From: Narthecium ossifragum
Taxonomy: Eukaryota > Streptophyta > Magnoliopsida > Dioscoreales > Nartheciaceae
NCBI GenBank assembly: GCA_963920575.1
Contig: OY986965.1
Span: 6,279,134-6,343,133 of the forward strand
Reading direction: 5' to 3'
Length of the DNA: 64,000 nucleotides
The number at the start of each line of letters is the position of its first letter. Positions within the stretch are counted from its first letter, which is position 1. Both the position numbers and the translations under genes were made by a program. A model generated the notes under the pieces. That model did not search any database, was not told where the DNA came from, and was given only the letters and a program-made list of their open reading frames with translations. Below, piece by piece: positions 1 through 10,909 of this stretch.

Positions 1-531
1 AGGATAAGGGCATTTTCGTCATCAAAATATGGATTAGGGGACTAAAAGCGTTAAAAAAAAACTATTCAGACATGGGGTTAAATATTTTCATCTGAATGGA
101 CTGAACATCAATTAACTAAAAATAAATTTCATCTGCTCCATAAGTAATATAACTTAGTGTTTAAAATTAGCCGATATATGATACTAGCTGTTAGAGTTGG
201 TCCTTGGAATAGCTGGCCATTAGACCTTAGCATTACCGCAATTTTAAGAAAATGGCTCATCTGGTTCGCCGTATGAGGAGATGTACGGGATAAAATCATA
301 CATTGCCAATGTAATACGTCCGTTCGGTGTGTCCGTGTGATGGTATGATATTTTATATTCAGAACTTCAATATGCCGGATACTATATAACTTTTATATGT
401 CGTCTGTGAGTGAGTGTAATTTTATACAGACTCATTGGCTATTTATTTTTCCTAAAATATCATAATTATCCTTATCTTTTCCTATACAACCTTATCCATG
501 GTTGGGCCCAAGTCCACTCGATGCCGCGTGT
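1..531. other. AT-rich flank, no gene recognised
   Basis: AT-rich sequence with no reading frame that resembles a known protein. The open frames that run into the gap are artefacts of the N run. Nothing else can be supported here. Confidence 0.5.
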
Positions 532-731
532 NNNNNNNNNNNNNNNNNNNNNNNNNNNNNNNNNNNNNNNNNNNNNNNNNNNNNNNNNNNNNNNNNNNNN
601 NNNNNNNNNNNNNNNNNNNNNNNNNNNNNNNNNNNNNNNNNNNNNNNNNNNNNNNNNNNNNNNNNNNNNNNNNNNNNNNNNNNNNNNNNNNNNNNNNNNN
701 NNNNNNNNNNNNNNNNNNNNNNNNNNNNNNN
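532..731. other. Assembly gap, 200 N
   Basis: Exactly 200 consecutive N. A round number normally marks a scaffold join of unknown true length rather than a measured gap, so distances across it should not be trusted. Confidence 0.98.
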
Positions 732-1781
732 ACGGTAACTAACATTGTCTGGGGTCAGGAAGTAAATCACGAAGTCACCTAAAATATAAGGTAGTAAACT
801 ACATTGCTAAAAATACAGAATAGTAGATTACCATTATCCTAAACTACAAGGTATCAAAATGCCATTACCCCTAAAATTTGATCCTCTTGGATCACGTTGC
901 CAAGTGGAAGATTTGAAGATAGCATCAGGACCCTTGAGGCAGCTGAAGGCTTTCTTCTCTTTAGGTTGGTTTAATTGAGAAGAAAAAAATTGAAATCATC
1001 AGGAAATCCCACAACGATCAATGTAAAGATCAGAGTTACAAAGCATCAGTGCGTCAGTGACATTAAATGCAGTCCAAACGCACGAGATCGAGTAAGGCCG
1101 CTGGGAGGCATCGCCAAAACCAAACCAACACACTAACGACGCGCCGCGCGTCGCGCGCGCGAACGGCACGAAAGCGAAGGAAACCACGAGGGGTTTAGAT
1201 CCGGATTCCCCTCGCGCGATGCCTCTCTTATCAAGAGCGCGCAGACCACGACAAAAGTGAAAGACGTACAGAAACAAAGTAACAAACGCCTCCAGCATCC
1301 ACCACCCCTAATGCCAAAAATAAAAGAAAGAGACGCCATTACAGCCCTGTTCCCCTCACATGGCCTCCTTCAGCTCCCAGCAGCACCTGCTGCTCCCTGC
1401 TACAATCCCCATACCGTATTCCCCTCATCCATCTCCCATCTCCATAGATGGTTTGAATCAAAGTTTGAAAAGGAAACATATTATATAGAAGAAACTATAG
1501 TTAGATTCAAGCAAAACAATGACACTAGTAGAAGAACCCGGTTCATATGATGATCTAAGTACATGAAAGAAGAGAATAAAACCAGAATCAAATAAGCCAC
1601 AAAAAATGGACTCCCAGCAGAGAAAAGAGATAGTAGTTCCAAGCAAAACGATGTCACTACCATCGGCTAAGATAACACTGGTAACGAATCAGACAAACAA
1701 AACAAGGGAAGAGAGATCATGCATGAAGAACGATGACAAGCTTCATCACTCCAGAAGCTTACTCTGATACTCCGGTGCTGC
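732..1781. other. 3' flank of the FLA gene, no separate gene seen
   Basis: Low-complexity flank containing a short CpG-dense patch near 1138-1165 (runs of CGCG). The last few hundred bases before 1782 are probably the 3' UTR of the minus-strand FLA gene. No other conserved frame was found. Confidence 0.4.
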
Positions 1782-3074
1782 TCACAAGATGAAAGCAGCA
1801 ACCGTAATAGTGGCCACCGCCATGAGCGCTCGCGTCGCCGGGATAGTAGCCGCTGCAGCCTTGACGCTGGCCTTCGCGTCGGCGGCTCCAGCTGGCGCAT
1901 CAGATGCCGATGCCTCTGGGGAGTTCATCGGTGGTGCTGGCGGCGAATGGTGCTTGGAGGATGGTGCCTTTGCTTTCATCGGCGACGGGGCAGGTGCTGC
2001 TCCCGCTGGAGACGGTGCTGGCGACGGCGTCATCCCCGCCGGCCCTGGTGCTGGAGCCGGGCCCAATCCAAATAGCTCCACGGGAAGGAGCACGTTGTCC
2101 ACGGTGAGGACGCACACAGGGGTTTCGTCAAGGACGGTACTGGCGACGCGTGAGGTATCCACGCCGGTGGTGAGGGCCACGTCGTCACCGTGCGAGTTCA
2201 CACCGAGGTCGTACTTTCCCGCGCCGCTGGAGGCCATGGTGGGTATGGGTCCGGCGGTAGTCTTCAGCGACGCCTTGGGCGTGTAAGTCGGCAGCGCGTG
2301 ATACTGCAGCACGGTGACGAGCTCGGCACTGGAAAGGGAGCTCAAGTCTGGAACCCCGGAAGCCTTGAAGGCCTCATCGTTGGGAGCGAAGAGGGTGAGA
2401 CCCTTATCCATGGCGGACTCCAATATCTTAAGCACGCCGGATGAGGTTAACAAACCCGCGAAGGTCTTGCACCCGGCCTTCTCCAGCACGTCGGTAAGGT
2501 TGGCCCCAGCGGCCGCCGAGGCGTCGAGGAGGCCCGGGAACACAATAGGCGCGTCGATCTCGATAATCGAAAGGTTGTAGGGGACTTCTTTCACGGACTT
2601 AGTGTAGGTGGAGGTCAGATTGGCTCCCGGCGCGGCGGAACCGAAGGCAACAACGCCGCCGCGCTTGTTGGTGATGTTGACGAAGCCCATGTTGCCAGGC
2701 TCGTTACCGGTGGTCTGGAGAAGCGTGGTGGTGAGGACGGTGCCACGGGAGAGCGCGTGGAGCTTGGCGGGGTCGAAGTAGTCCAGAAGGGTGAGGAGGC
2801 GGAGCGCGTTCTTAATAGCGCCGAGGGGGCGCTTCGCGGCGAGGGCGGACATGGCGCCGTTGTTGAGGACAAGGCAGGTCACCGTCTCCCGGGAGTTGAT
2901 CTCGTCGGCTACCTTGGTCTGGGTGAGGTAGCTGTTGTAGAGGCTGTAGTCCGGGAACCCATCCAGGATGGCCGTGATATTGTGGGCCTCCGCTGGCTTC
3001 AACGTCGAGAAGACGATGGAGTAGAGCAATGAGAGCGCGAACAGGAGCGAAGACGAGCTCATCGTCCTCGCCAT
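1782..3074 (-). CDS. Fasciclin-like arabinogalactan protein, two FAS1 domains, GPI-anchored type
   Basis: Intronless 430-residue frame. Residues 1-30 form a signal peptide ending AEA before HNIT, the usual mature start of this family. FAS1 domain 1 (about 31-185) includes [20 protein letters not shown] and [17 protein letters not shown]1 domain 2 (about 190-335) shows the H1-type motif [10 protein letters not shown] and the H2-type motif [11 protein letters not shown] proline/alanine/serine-rich arabinogalactan module follows (about 338-395, many AP, SP and PAP repeats), then a hydrophobic tail ending [11 protein letters not shown] that fits a GPI-anchor signal. This order matches the Arabidopsis FLA8/FLA10/FLA1/FLA2 group. 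Expected role: a cell-surface glycoprotein of the plasma membrane and wall matrix involved in adhesion and growth. The first ATG is followed at once by the signal peptide. Codon third positions are strongly G/C. Function within the FLA family is inference; the family call is firm. Confidence 0.95.
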   Translation of the reverse strand: MARTMSSSSLLFALSLLYSIVFSTLKPAEAHNITAILDGFPDYSLYNSYLTQTKVADEINSRETVTCLVLNNGAMSALAAKRPLGAIKNALRLLTLLDYFDPAKLHALSRGTVLTTTLLQTTGNEPGNMGFVNITNKRGGVVAFGSAAPGANLTSTYTKSVKEVPYNLSIIEIDAPIVFPGLLDASAAAGANLTDVLEKAGCKTFAGLLTSSGVLKILESAMDKGLTLFAPNDEAFKASGVPDLSSLSSAELVTVLQYHALPTYTPKASLKTTAGPIPTMASSGAGKYDLGVNSHGDDVALTTGVDTSRVASTVLDETPVCVLTVDNVLLPVELFGLGPAPAPGPAGMTPSPAPSPAGAAPAPSPMKAKAPSSKHHSPPAPPMNSPEASASDAPAGAADAKASVKAAAATIPATRALMAVATITVAAFIL

Positions 3075-3300
3075 GAATGGTGAATGACTCCTGTCTCCTC
3101 TCTCTCTTCTCTCTAGAGCAATGCAAGCTCGTTGAGGGGTGGCAGTGGTGGTCGTCTCTGGTCTCTGAGCTCGCTTCGCTCTGGGAGTTGAGACTAGAGA
3201 GTAGGGCAGCAGCTAGGGAGTAGAGAGCATGGTATATCGGGCTAAGTTAACCGTGGTTAGTTATAGAGAGAGAGAGAGAAGGGACTAGGCTTGGGGGTGG
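3075..3300 (-). promoter_or_regulatory. 5' UTR and core promoter region of the FLA gene
   Basis: Upstream of the FLA start codon, the transcribed strand is rich in CT/GA tracts: GAGAGAGG-type sequence just before the ATG, and an (AG)7 run at 3265-3278. GA/CT tracts are common in plant 5' leaders and promoters. No unambiguous TATA box was found; a GATATACC-like string lies near 3230. Confidence 0.35.
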
Positions 3301-4149
3301 AGGTGTGCCGGGTATTTGGCGTGCAACAGAACGTAGGAGAAATCTTGTGCGACGCATCATGGGCCGCCCAGAGTGTCTCGAGATGTGTAATCTAGGAAGG
3401 AGATCGGATATCGGGGCAGATATTGAGCTGAAGGAGATGACCTACGAGGTCATCACGTGGGACGAGTTGGACCCTGGAGCCACGTGTCGGTGCGGAATTG
3501 GCGAGGATCTAGGCGTTGGAAGAGGGCGGAAAGAGTCGGTCGCTCACAGCTGTAAATGTAAAAGGCGAAAAAGAAAAGATAAAAGGATAAATTTATCGTC
3601 TATCGGACTCTACATGAGTCGGACTCAGGTAGAATCTCTGAGTTATCGGATGGGACATCTAGACCCGCATTCCACAAGTTTACATGTAGCGATTTTTACA
3701 TTCAAATGCCTTGCAATTTCCGGATTGCATTTTGGTGTCACCATATTTAGAATTTGCAAGTCAATAGCATCAAGTTATAATATCATGGCAAAGTGATCCA
3801 AGCCTCCCAACAGCATTATATGGATTAATAGTAAACTGGTCACATAACTCGCACGTGACTACCGTCAACTCAAACAACCACGTGTCATGGCCCAAACCCC
3901 CAGTTTGGGCCTAGCGGCAATCACTGGCGGCGATAACGGAGGTGGATGGGGGCTCGTCTTCTCTTCGTCGTGGACAAGCGACCGAACTCATGGAGCGTAA
4001 GCCTCGTTGAGATGCTCAAGGAAGTCGAGCACGACGAAGACCACCTTGCACTGGAAGCGTCGTTTCACACCCCGACTCATAAAAACCCATCCGGACCGAG
4101 GCGTGAGGGTTCCTACTCTATTCAATCCATCAAAGGCGCGATTACAAAG
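3301..4149. other. Intergenic, no gene recognised
   Basis: Contains short open frames (for example 3305-3796 and 3946-4155, plus strand) with no recognisable domain or plausible conservation. A short palindrome of GGCCCAAAC type lies near 3890-3915. I see no supported gene. Confidence 0.4.
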
Positions 4150-4751
4150 AGATGATACAACTAATTAACAATTGAATCTCGGGTCAAAATAAAATTTCAA
4201 TTATAATTCAAGATTTTGATACAATATATTTAATCCTCAAAATCCTTACAGAAAGAATTTATACATTTAAATCATCCAACACGATGAAATGAACCCCAAG
4301 TCGTCGAACACCTCCAAGCCGACGCGCCACCATATGTATGTCCAGTTGAGATATACGGAAGAAGAGCTAACGCCTGCATCTGCAAAACGCAATACGGGTA
4401 AAAGTGAGCAATAAGCTCAGCATGATTCTATGATACAACACTCACAAATGAAGGGAACAGTAAAATCCATGATTCCGGCTCATCTTTAGGGCAACCACAC
4501 GTCACGTACGCCGTCTACCCCAGGGCACGCACCCTGATGACCTCTGGTACTGTCATCACTCGTCCCTCTCAACCAAGCGACTTCAGCACTGAAACAACAT
4601 GGGTAGAACACAGGGCGATACGTCACTCCCTCTAACAATGGAACTGAGATTGAGCCTGGAACCTAGAACAACCTCTAAACCTCGATCAAACATAATTGCA
4701 GCCAACTAGACAGTAACCTCAAATCATCATATTATTATAACAGATTAAATC

Positions 4752-7063
4752 TGTCGCGCCCCGACCCGCGAAAGCCCAATCGGGCCGGGCGACGCGAACC
4801 GGAACCTAACCAACGCGGAAAAAGAACGACGAGGGTTCCCTCTAACCTATTGGTCTCCCTAGCAATTCACCAAAACACCCTCAATTAAAACAATATTAAT
4901 TAGCAAAACCTCGAACCTCAGATTAAAAAATCAAGTGATAATATATACAAATCCTCGGAGAGGGGAAGATTCAAAGTACAACATCACTCCCGTAGTAGAC
5001 TAACTAACAAGGGTAAAAGCAGTAAATATTGCCACCTCTCAAAAGCCACCAGGCGTCGCCGCACCGCCGTCCAACTGCCCGGTAGGGGCCACAGAGGAAG
5101 AACTGACGCCTGCACCTGCAAAACGCAGCCCGGGTAGGTGTGAGCACTAAGCTCAGTAGAGATCTACACTACGACACACAGAAGGAAGAGGGAAACACAA
5201 CAGTGTGGCCCTCAACGGACTGGGTCCATCCTGGATACACCGGTGATCTCTAGGCATATCCAACCATGGTCACCCCAACGGACTGGGTCCATCCTGGATA
5301 CACCTAGTGTCGCAGGGTTCCAGCTGTGGTCACCCGTTCTTCACTGGGCCCACACTGATGCCCCTGCTGGCAGGAACGGACACTGCCCAAAGAATAAGAC
5401 CCGCCACCGGTGGCATCCTCAACACCTGACTTGAGGCCAACACGACCTCTAATCATCATCAAGCAACAGGTGTACCAGTCCTCCAAGCCTATCATCGAAA
5501 TCGACTGTACACTACAATTCAAACCGGGTCCAAACAACCCAACCCCGGTCCTAGGGCTAAGTCCGAGCTTCCAGCCTCGGGACGGCGATCCAAAGATAAT
5601 AGGAAAGGCATGCAACAGTATGTCAAGCATCATATAAGTCTACTGGATCGCTGCAGCGGTACCACCAACCGCTGCCAGCCGATCCGCAGCGGGTCCCGGC
5701 ATTACGACGGTACCGCGACCGTCAACCGCGGACTCCTGCAACGGGAAGCAACCATGAAAACCGTTGATGAACAGAACACAATATAATATTATATTCAAAC
5801 ACCAAAAACCACTACTTAGGGGCTAATTGATCCCGTCGATCCGACGTCCAAACAACTTCGGATTCAAGATCCAACTTAACCACCAGTAGGTGAATAAACC
5901 AGGATCATCATATCCAAAAAATCATAATCATCCAACGGTTGGATTAACGGGAAAACGCTAATCAAAATCGTTACTCAAACTAAATACCCATTAATTACTG
6001 CAACGCAGCCCTTCAGCAAACAATTCATAAGAAATCGTACATAAATCCGAAAACTATGAAACAAGTTGGAATGGAAAGCTAACAAATAGCTATACAACTC
6101 TTATGTTTATGAAAAGCCAAGATTATGTACTCGCCAGCCGGAAAACTCGCCGCAAGCCTGCTGTTTCTCAAGAATAGCAGAAAACCAGAAATCCGAGACT
6201 AATTTTGCATAAAACCTACTCAAATTTCAACTGATTAACATGAAACTTAAATCAGTTATTCTAAAAGGCATAAGGAATCCAACAAAGTAAGGATCAACAA
6301 GATCCAACAGCTAGATCTCAAGATAACCCGAAATGAACACAGTAGGTATAACCCTACCTAGCTGCGCTTTCCTCGGCTGATTCCCCACAATTTGATCACC
6401 AACAAACCTCCAAACCACTTCAGAGATCTTCCTCTCGTTGTCACGAATCCAACGAGCCTTAGAACGCCGAAAAAGATGGCCGGAGGAGGGAGAACGGAGG
6501 AGATGAAGCTCGCCGGCGGTAAAGGGAAGAAAACAGAGCACCGCGGGAAAGAGAGAGGGAAGGAAGAAGAAGAGAAGAGAAGGGAAGGAAAGAAAAGGAA
6601 GGAAAAGCCTGGGGAAGCCGGGAAAATGGGGGAAAAGCTGGGGGAGCGGAGGGGAAGTCTTCCCTCTCTGACAGGGGAGAGCGACGGCCGACGACCGTCC
6701 TCGCGAAAGAAAAAGAAAGCACCGACTCGAGCATGATCGATCTCCAAGGCATGTGAGATCGATCTCCTTTGCAATCCAGATCGATCTCCTTCAAAACCAG
6801 ATCGATCTCCTTTGCAATCCAGATCGATCTCCATAGCCATCCAGATCGATCTCCTTTACTCAGAAAGGCAAACTTGGGCTAAAACACAAGCCCAAGCTCA
6901 GATCTTCCGATCTCGGGTTCACCTAGCCATTCTAAACAAACACGAACACAGACAAGGTCAGTGTGTGCACACGCGGGTGTGAAACAAACCAACAAGGCGC
7001 AATTTACCAAATTACCCTTGCGGTCTACAACGAGCCACAGGGGTAGAGGGGCATGTCCTCACA
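4752..7063. mobile_element. Solo LTR, 2.3 kb, with 5-bp target duplication AAATC
   Basis: Starts TGTCGCGCCCCGACCCGCG and ends GGGGCATGTCCTCACA, so it has TG...CA termini. It is flanked by AAATC at 4747-4751 and again at 7064-7068, a perfect 5-bp duplication as made by LTR-retrotransposon integrase. No gag or pol lies between the ends, and the whole 2,312 bp corresponds to a single LTR, as shown by the related copy at 21062-23511. It lies inside an older LTR of the same broad family. The length and GC-rich start are typical of plant Ty3/gypsy LTRs, but the superfamily is inferred. Confidence 0.9.
6718..6850. repeat. Short tandem array of GATCGATCTCC units inside the solo LTR
   Basis: Several copies of a unit of roughly 20-30 bp of the type CCAGATCGATCTCCTTTGCA sit in the 3' part of the LTR. 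The equivalent region of the copy at 21062-23511 instead carries GAGCGATCGATCG-type units, so the array differs between family members while keeping the palindromic GATCGATC core. Confidence 0.7.
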
Positions 7064-8822
7064 AAATCCTAGACCTTGCTACCCAACCTCGATCCTAAGG
7101 CTAGATCTGAGCTGCCCAATAGCCTCGGATCGGTGATCAACCCATCGCCCATGTCCTATCCTCTATGCATCTAATGCAATCAGGTACATCCTATGCTCAT
7201 GCACAAATAGAAGTGTAAATATGCAACAGGACGTCAGATAAAACACAAGTCCAAGCGAAGCCTACAACTCACCAAGGGTATACATAGCATCGGTTTAGAA
7301 TAAAGCGGATCAAATAGGCACTCACGCCTACAAACAGGATACATCCCCAGCTAAACTATCAAGCAACTATGATAGAAATATAATAATATTTTATTCAAAG
7401 CTGAGGGCGTACTTAAGGCCCATTTATTCTACACATCCAGGGAAGCCGCAACTCCCCTGGTTCAATGACAAACCACTCACGGGCTTAAAATAATATATAT
7501 CAAGGATATGATTAAAATAATCAATTTACATAAATCAAACCAATTATATCATGAAACTTGGAAAATCATATCCTTCAATCTAGCCGTCCAATTGACATGA
7601 AACTTGATATGCCCACTCAATAGCATACCCTAAATCACATATCCGAAAACTGGATCGATTGGATAAACTAAAATAGATCAAAATCTACTATTTCAATAAA
7701 ATCTCAGATTTGATAATCTAATCAAAATCTTATTGTAAATAACTTGAATTAACACCAAAATTTGCAGAGCAAACTTAAATATCACTAAGATCATCTCCTC
7801 CAAAAATTGGCCCAATTAAATAACGAATAACCACTTAAATCCTCAATTTAAACCAACTGCCCTGTCTCAGCATAGAAGACCCATTTAATTCACCAGAAAT
7901 TATACATAGCTCCCAAATTCATGAAACATGTTGGAAATGAAAACGGACTCAGAGATCTACAACTACCATGTAGAACATCAACTAAGATCATGCATGTACA
8001 GCTCGAAAACCAAGCTAGAACATAGCTATTTCTGCATAATAGAAAACCTTGAATAAATCAAGAAAAAACTCACTTAAATCCGGTTTAAATCCAACCAAAA
8101 TCCAATCAAGCTTCAAACAGATAATAACCATACCTAGGATAACCATATAGCATAGATTGATCAGCAATTTAAGCAATAAAGCAACCAAGAACACATAATC
8201 AAATCCTAGGGTTAGAATCCTACCGTTCTACGCTAATCCACGGTTAATCCTCGATTAATCCATGCAAGAGAGGTAAGGATATGCTCCTCCCCTTGTTGTT
8301 GACCTCTCCAAACTGCTGGAACGCCATTGGCCACGAAATCCTAGCCTCAACGGAGAAAAGAAGGAGGAGGAGAAGAAAAAGGGGAAAACAGAGGCGGTTC
8401 GTGGGCTACTTATAGGCCCGAGTCCGATCGGTCGCTCTCCGAGCGATCGATCGGATTGAGCGACCGATCATACTAGGTCGGTTCACGTCCTTACCCGGAC
8501 ATGTCGGAGTCGGTGCCGACCTTGAATCCTACCGATCGCTCTCTGGAGCGATCGATCGGTTTGGGCTGACAGCTGTCCTAAAGACAAACGCGCGCCCAAA
8601 CTCAGATCTTTCGATCCCATGTTCGCCTAAGGTTCTAATAAGCACAAAGAACAAACAATGGGGCTATGTGTGTACATCGCGGGTGTGAAACAAACCGCCA
8701 ATGTGTAGTTTACCAAATTTCCTTTGGGGTCATCGTGATCAACCCGATATCGGAATAAGGCCAAACGGGCTAGACCCTCGACCGGACGCAGTTGGACCGG
8801 GTTGGAGGAATGGATCCCCACA

Positions 8823-9249
8823 CGCGCGGGAGGTAATGTATAGGGGACGATGCTGTCGTTGAACTCATGATGTACTCGCCGATAGAAAAGACGATGGCAG
8901 GCGCGTCGAGCCTGACGTTGCAACGGCGAGCTGCTGCTACATCAGGGTCCGCGCCGCAGAGGCGGAGCTCTGCCACGGTGACCATGATGTCCACCTCCCA
9001 TTTGCGCGGGTACGTCTGGATGCGCTCTCCATCGGTCTCAGGGTAGTGGGTTTGGTGGAGTGGAGGATGATGGAGTTTGATGCAGCGTGGGTGGCGACAT
9101 CTTCAGGCATGAGGCAGATGTCCGTGCGATGCGATGAGCAGCCACAACATATCGTGTTAATACGCATTAGAGAACATGGCATTGCTCTGTTCTTGCCGGT
9201 GAAGTGAAGAGTTATATGGATATCTGCCACAAAAGAGCAGGAGAGAGGA
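8823..9249. other. Unrecognised sequence downstream of the GH3 relic
   Basis: On the minus strand an open frame covering about 8770-9060 has coding-like composition (it includes WEVDIMVTVAELRLCG), but it does not resemble the C-terminal part of GH3 enzymes or any family I recognise. It could be a diverged gene fragment or transposon flank. Confidence 0.3.
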
Positions 9250-9834
9250 AGAGAAGGGGGTTATGTCGACTAGGTCGACGAGCTCACGATGGTCGGGCTC
9301 GGTGGCGTCATTGTTGCGATGGTGCACTGGGAGGAACTCGAAGTAGCCCATGGTGGGGAGAAGGGTGTGGGTGACCTCGCTGGGCATGGCCATTGGCTCG
9401 AGATTGAGCCCGAAATGGCAGCCGGATGAAGCGTGCATGGTGCGGGTCAAGGAGAGCTCATTCTCGTAAAACTCGAGGGTGGGGATGTATTGCGCCATGG
9501 TGCCGGTGATGATCATGTTGATGTATTTGGTGTTAGGCCAAAGTTAGAGGATGATCCCGTGCCATGAGTCTTTCCGGGCCTCAACCTCTATGAAGTCGAG
9601 GAGGGCTTCGTTGGGCTTGAGGATCTTAGCGACAGCCTCCCGGACTGCCCAGTCAGTGATCTCCTTGTCGAGCTCACCGGTCCGAATGTCCCAGGCCAGT
9701 CGGGGCCAGTGCTTCTCCACGAATCGGATGCCCCGGATGAAGGTGAAGACGAAGACCGTGCCAACACGGAGCACATTCGTGTTCTGTACCAGGCCGCAGA
9801 GTAGCTGGGTGTACATGGACTGGTAGGAGTCTGT
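9250..9834 (-). pseudogene. GH3 acyl-acid amido synthetase relic, central part
   Basis: Minus-strand translation resembles GH3 enzymes (adenylating amido synthetases that conjugate auxin, jasmonate or related acids to amino acids). Recognisable blocks in order are SYQSMYTQLLCGL, VLRVG, HWPRLAWDIRTGEL, ITDWAVREAVAKILKP, WPNTKYINMIITGTMAQYIP, GCHFGLNLEP, MGYFEFLPV and ELVDLVDI. One in-frame stop (TAA, about 9544-9546) replaces the codons before WPNTKY. The frame decays after DLVDI, so the last third of the enzyme is missing. It continues into 14176-14345, from which it is separated by an LTR element. It cannot encode an active enzyme. Confidence 0.85.
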
Positions 9835-10530
9835 TGTTAGGAATTCGGCGGGGTTGAAACCAAGATGGGAGAGCACCAAAATAGAACAAGGAGGAGACAC
9901 TAGAGTTTAACGTGAAAAACCTTCCGGCAAATCACCGCGAAGGAAAAACCACGGGAAGAGAGAAAACTTCAATATATGAGGAGATTTACAAGACTTGATC
10001 TCTCAACTCTCACATATAAATCTCTCTCAACCCTCTCAAAATACATTCACTCTAGAATGCCCTACTTTCTATCAAGCCCCCAGACCTCTCTCTCTCTAGG
10101 GTTTCTGATATCAAGCCACCCCATTAGGGTTACACACTAACCCTATTTATATCCACTAATTAACCCACACTCGGATTAATCTGGACCCTTGATTTTAGCC
10201 CGGATGCCGCAAAGGATCGATCTTCTTGAATGAAAGGATCGATCCTTTCATTCCGTGGAATAGACCGCCCCAACGATGATCGATCCTCTTGAGGATGAGG
10301 ATCAATCATCCAAATCCGTGCTCTCTGTCATGGGAAAAACGTCTGGGAGGATCGATCCTTATAGAGCAGAGGATCGATCCTTTCCATCCCAACTCTCTGT
10401 CGTGGGAAGAGGATCGATCCTTTCCAAGCAAAGGATCGATCCTTTGTCTTCATGCAGCTTTGTTTGTCCAACGCCTCGCGTCCTCGTCGCTTCTCGTTGA
10501 CGTCTCTCATGGGGAGGGATTTTCCCAACA
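9835..10530 (-). repeat. LTR of the gag-only copia element (3' LTR in element orientation)
   Basis: 696 bp, TGTTAGGAATTC...TTTCCCAACA. It contains about seven copies of the palindrome GATCGATC, mostly as GGATCGATCC within AAAGGATCGATCCTTT-type arms. Confidence 0.93.
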
Positions 10531-10909
10531 AGCTCCCCCTCCCGACTCATGAGAGACCAAAAGCCCCGTCGAGCTCTTACTAGCTCGGACATTGCACCCT
10601 CCTTGTGCCGCGCTTCTTCAAGTCATTGCGCCTCATGACTCTTGAAGACTCCATCGACCCCATCAAACTCTTGATGTCGCAATCAAGACTCAGACCTCCA
10701 TACACTCTGTCGTGCCACCATTCGAGCCATCGTACCGCATGACTCGGCCTTTCCGATCGCTTCGATCGATCGGAACCCCCATCGTACCTCTAGTACGGAA
10801 GCTCCCCCGTAATGACACACACGTCGCTGTCGAGTGTCACTACGTTGTTGTTTTTCTCATCATCCTCCTTGACCTTCTGACTTGCCTTGAAATATGTCGT
10901 TAATTAAAT
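10531..10909 (-). other. 3' internal remnant of the gag-only copia element
   Basis: Minus-strand reading gives an acidic stretch containing VKEDDEKNNNVVTLDSD, then the short tail ending in RRVQCPS seen at the 3' end of some plant copia elements. The pol domains expected between gag and this tail are absent, so the deletion removed nearly all of pol. Confidence 0.5.

Larger units (their letters stand above)
4150..8822. mobile_element. Old, diverged LTR interrupted by a younger related solo LTR
   Basis: The two arms, about 4150-4751 and 7069-8822, together make about 2.36 kb and follow the order of blocks seen in the younger LTRs at 4752 and 21062. Shared blocks include GCCTGCATCTGCAAAACGCA, the AAGCTCAG block, the block resembling CCTAGGGCTAAGTCCGAGC, and the 3' block around GCGGGTGTGAAACAAACC. 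It ends in CCCCACA at 8822. The left boundary is approximate and I could not find a matching target duplication, so it is either old or truncated. No internal retroelement coding region accompanies it. Confidence 0.6.

Noticed and set aside
1789..2286. Long plus-strand open frame antisense to FLA
   Set aside because: It is the complement of the FLA proline/alanine-rich and FAS1 region; GC-rich codons keep several frames open. It has no signal of its own.
4150..8822. Target duplication of the old LTR
   Set aside because: GCGCG-like strings occur on both sides but do not sit at TG/CA termini, so I did not claim them.
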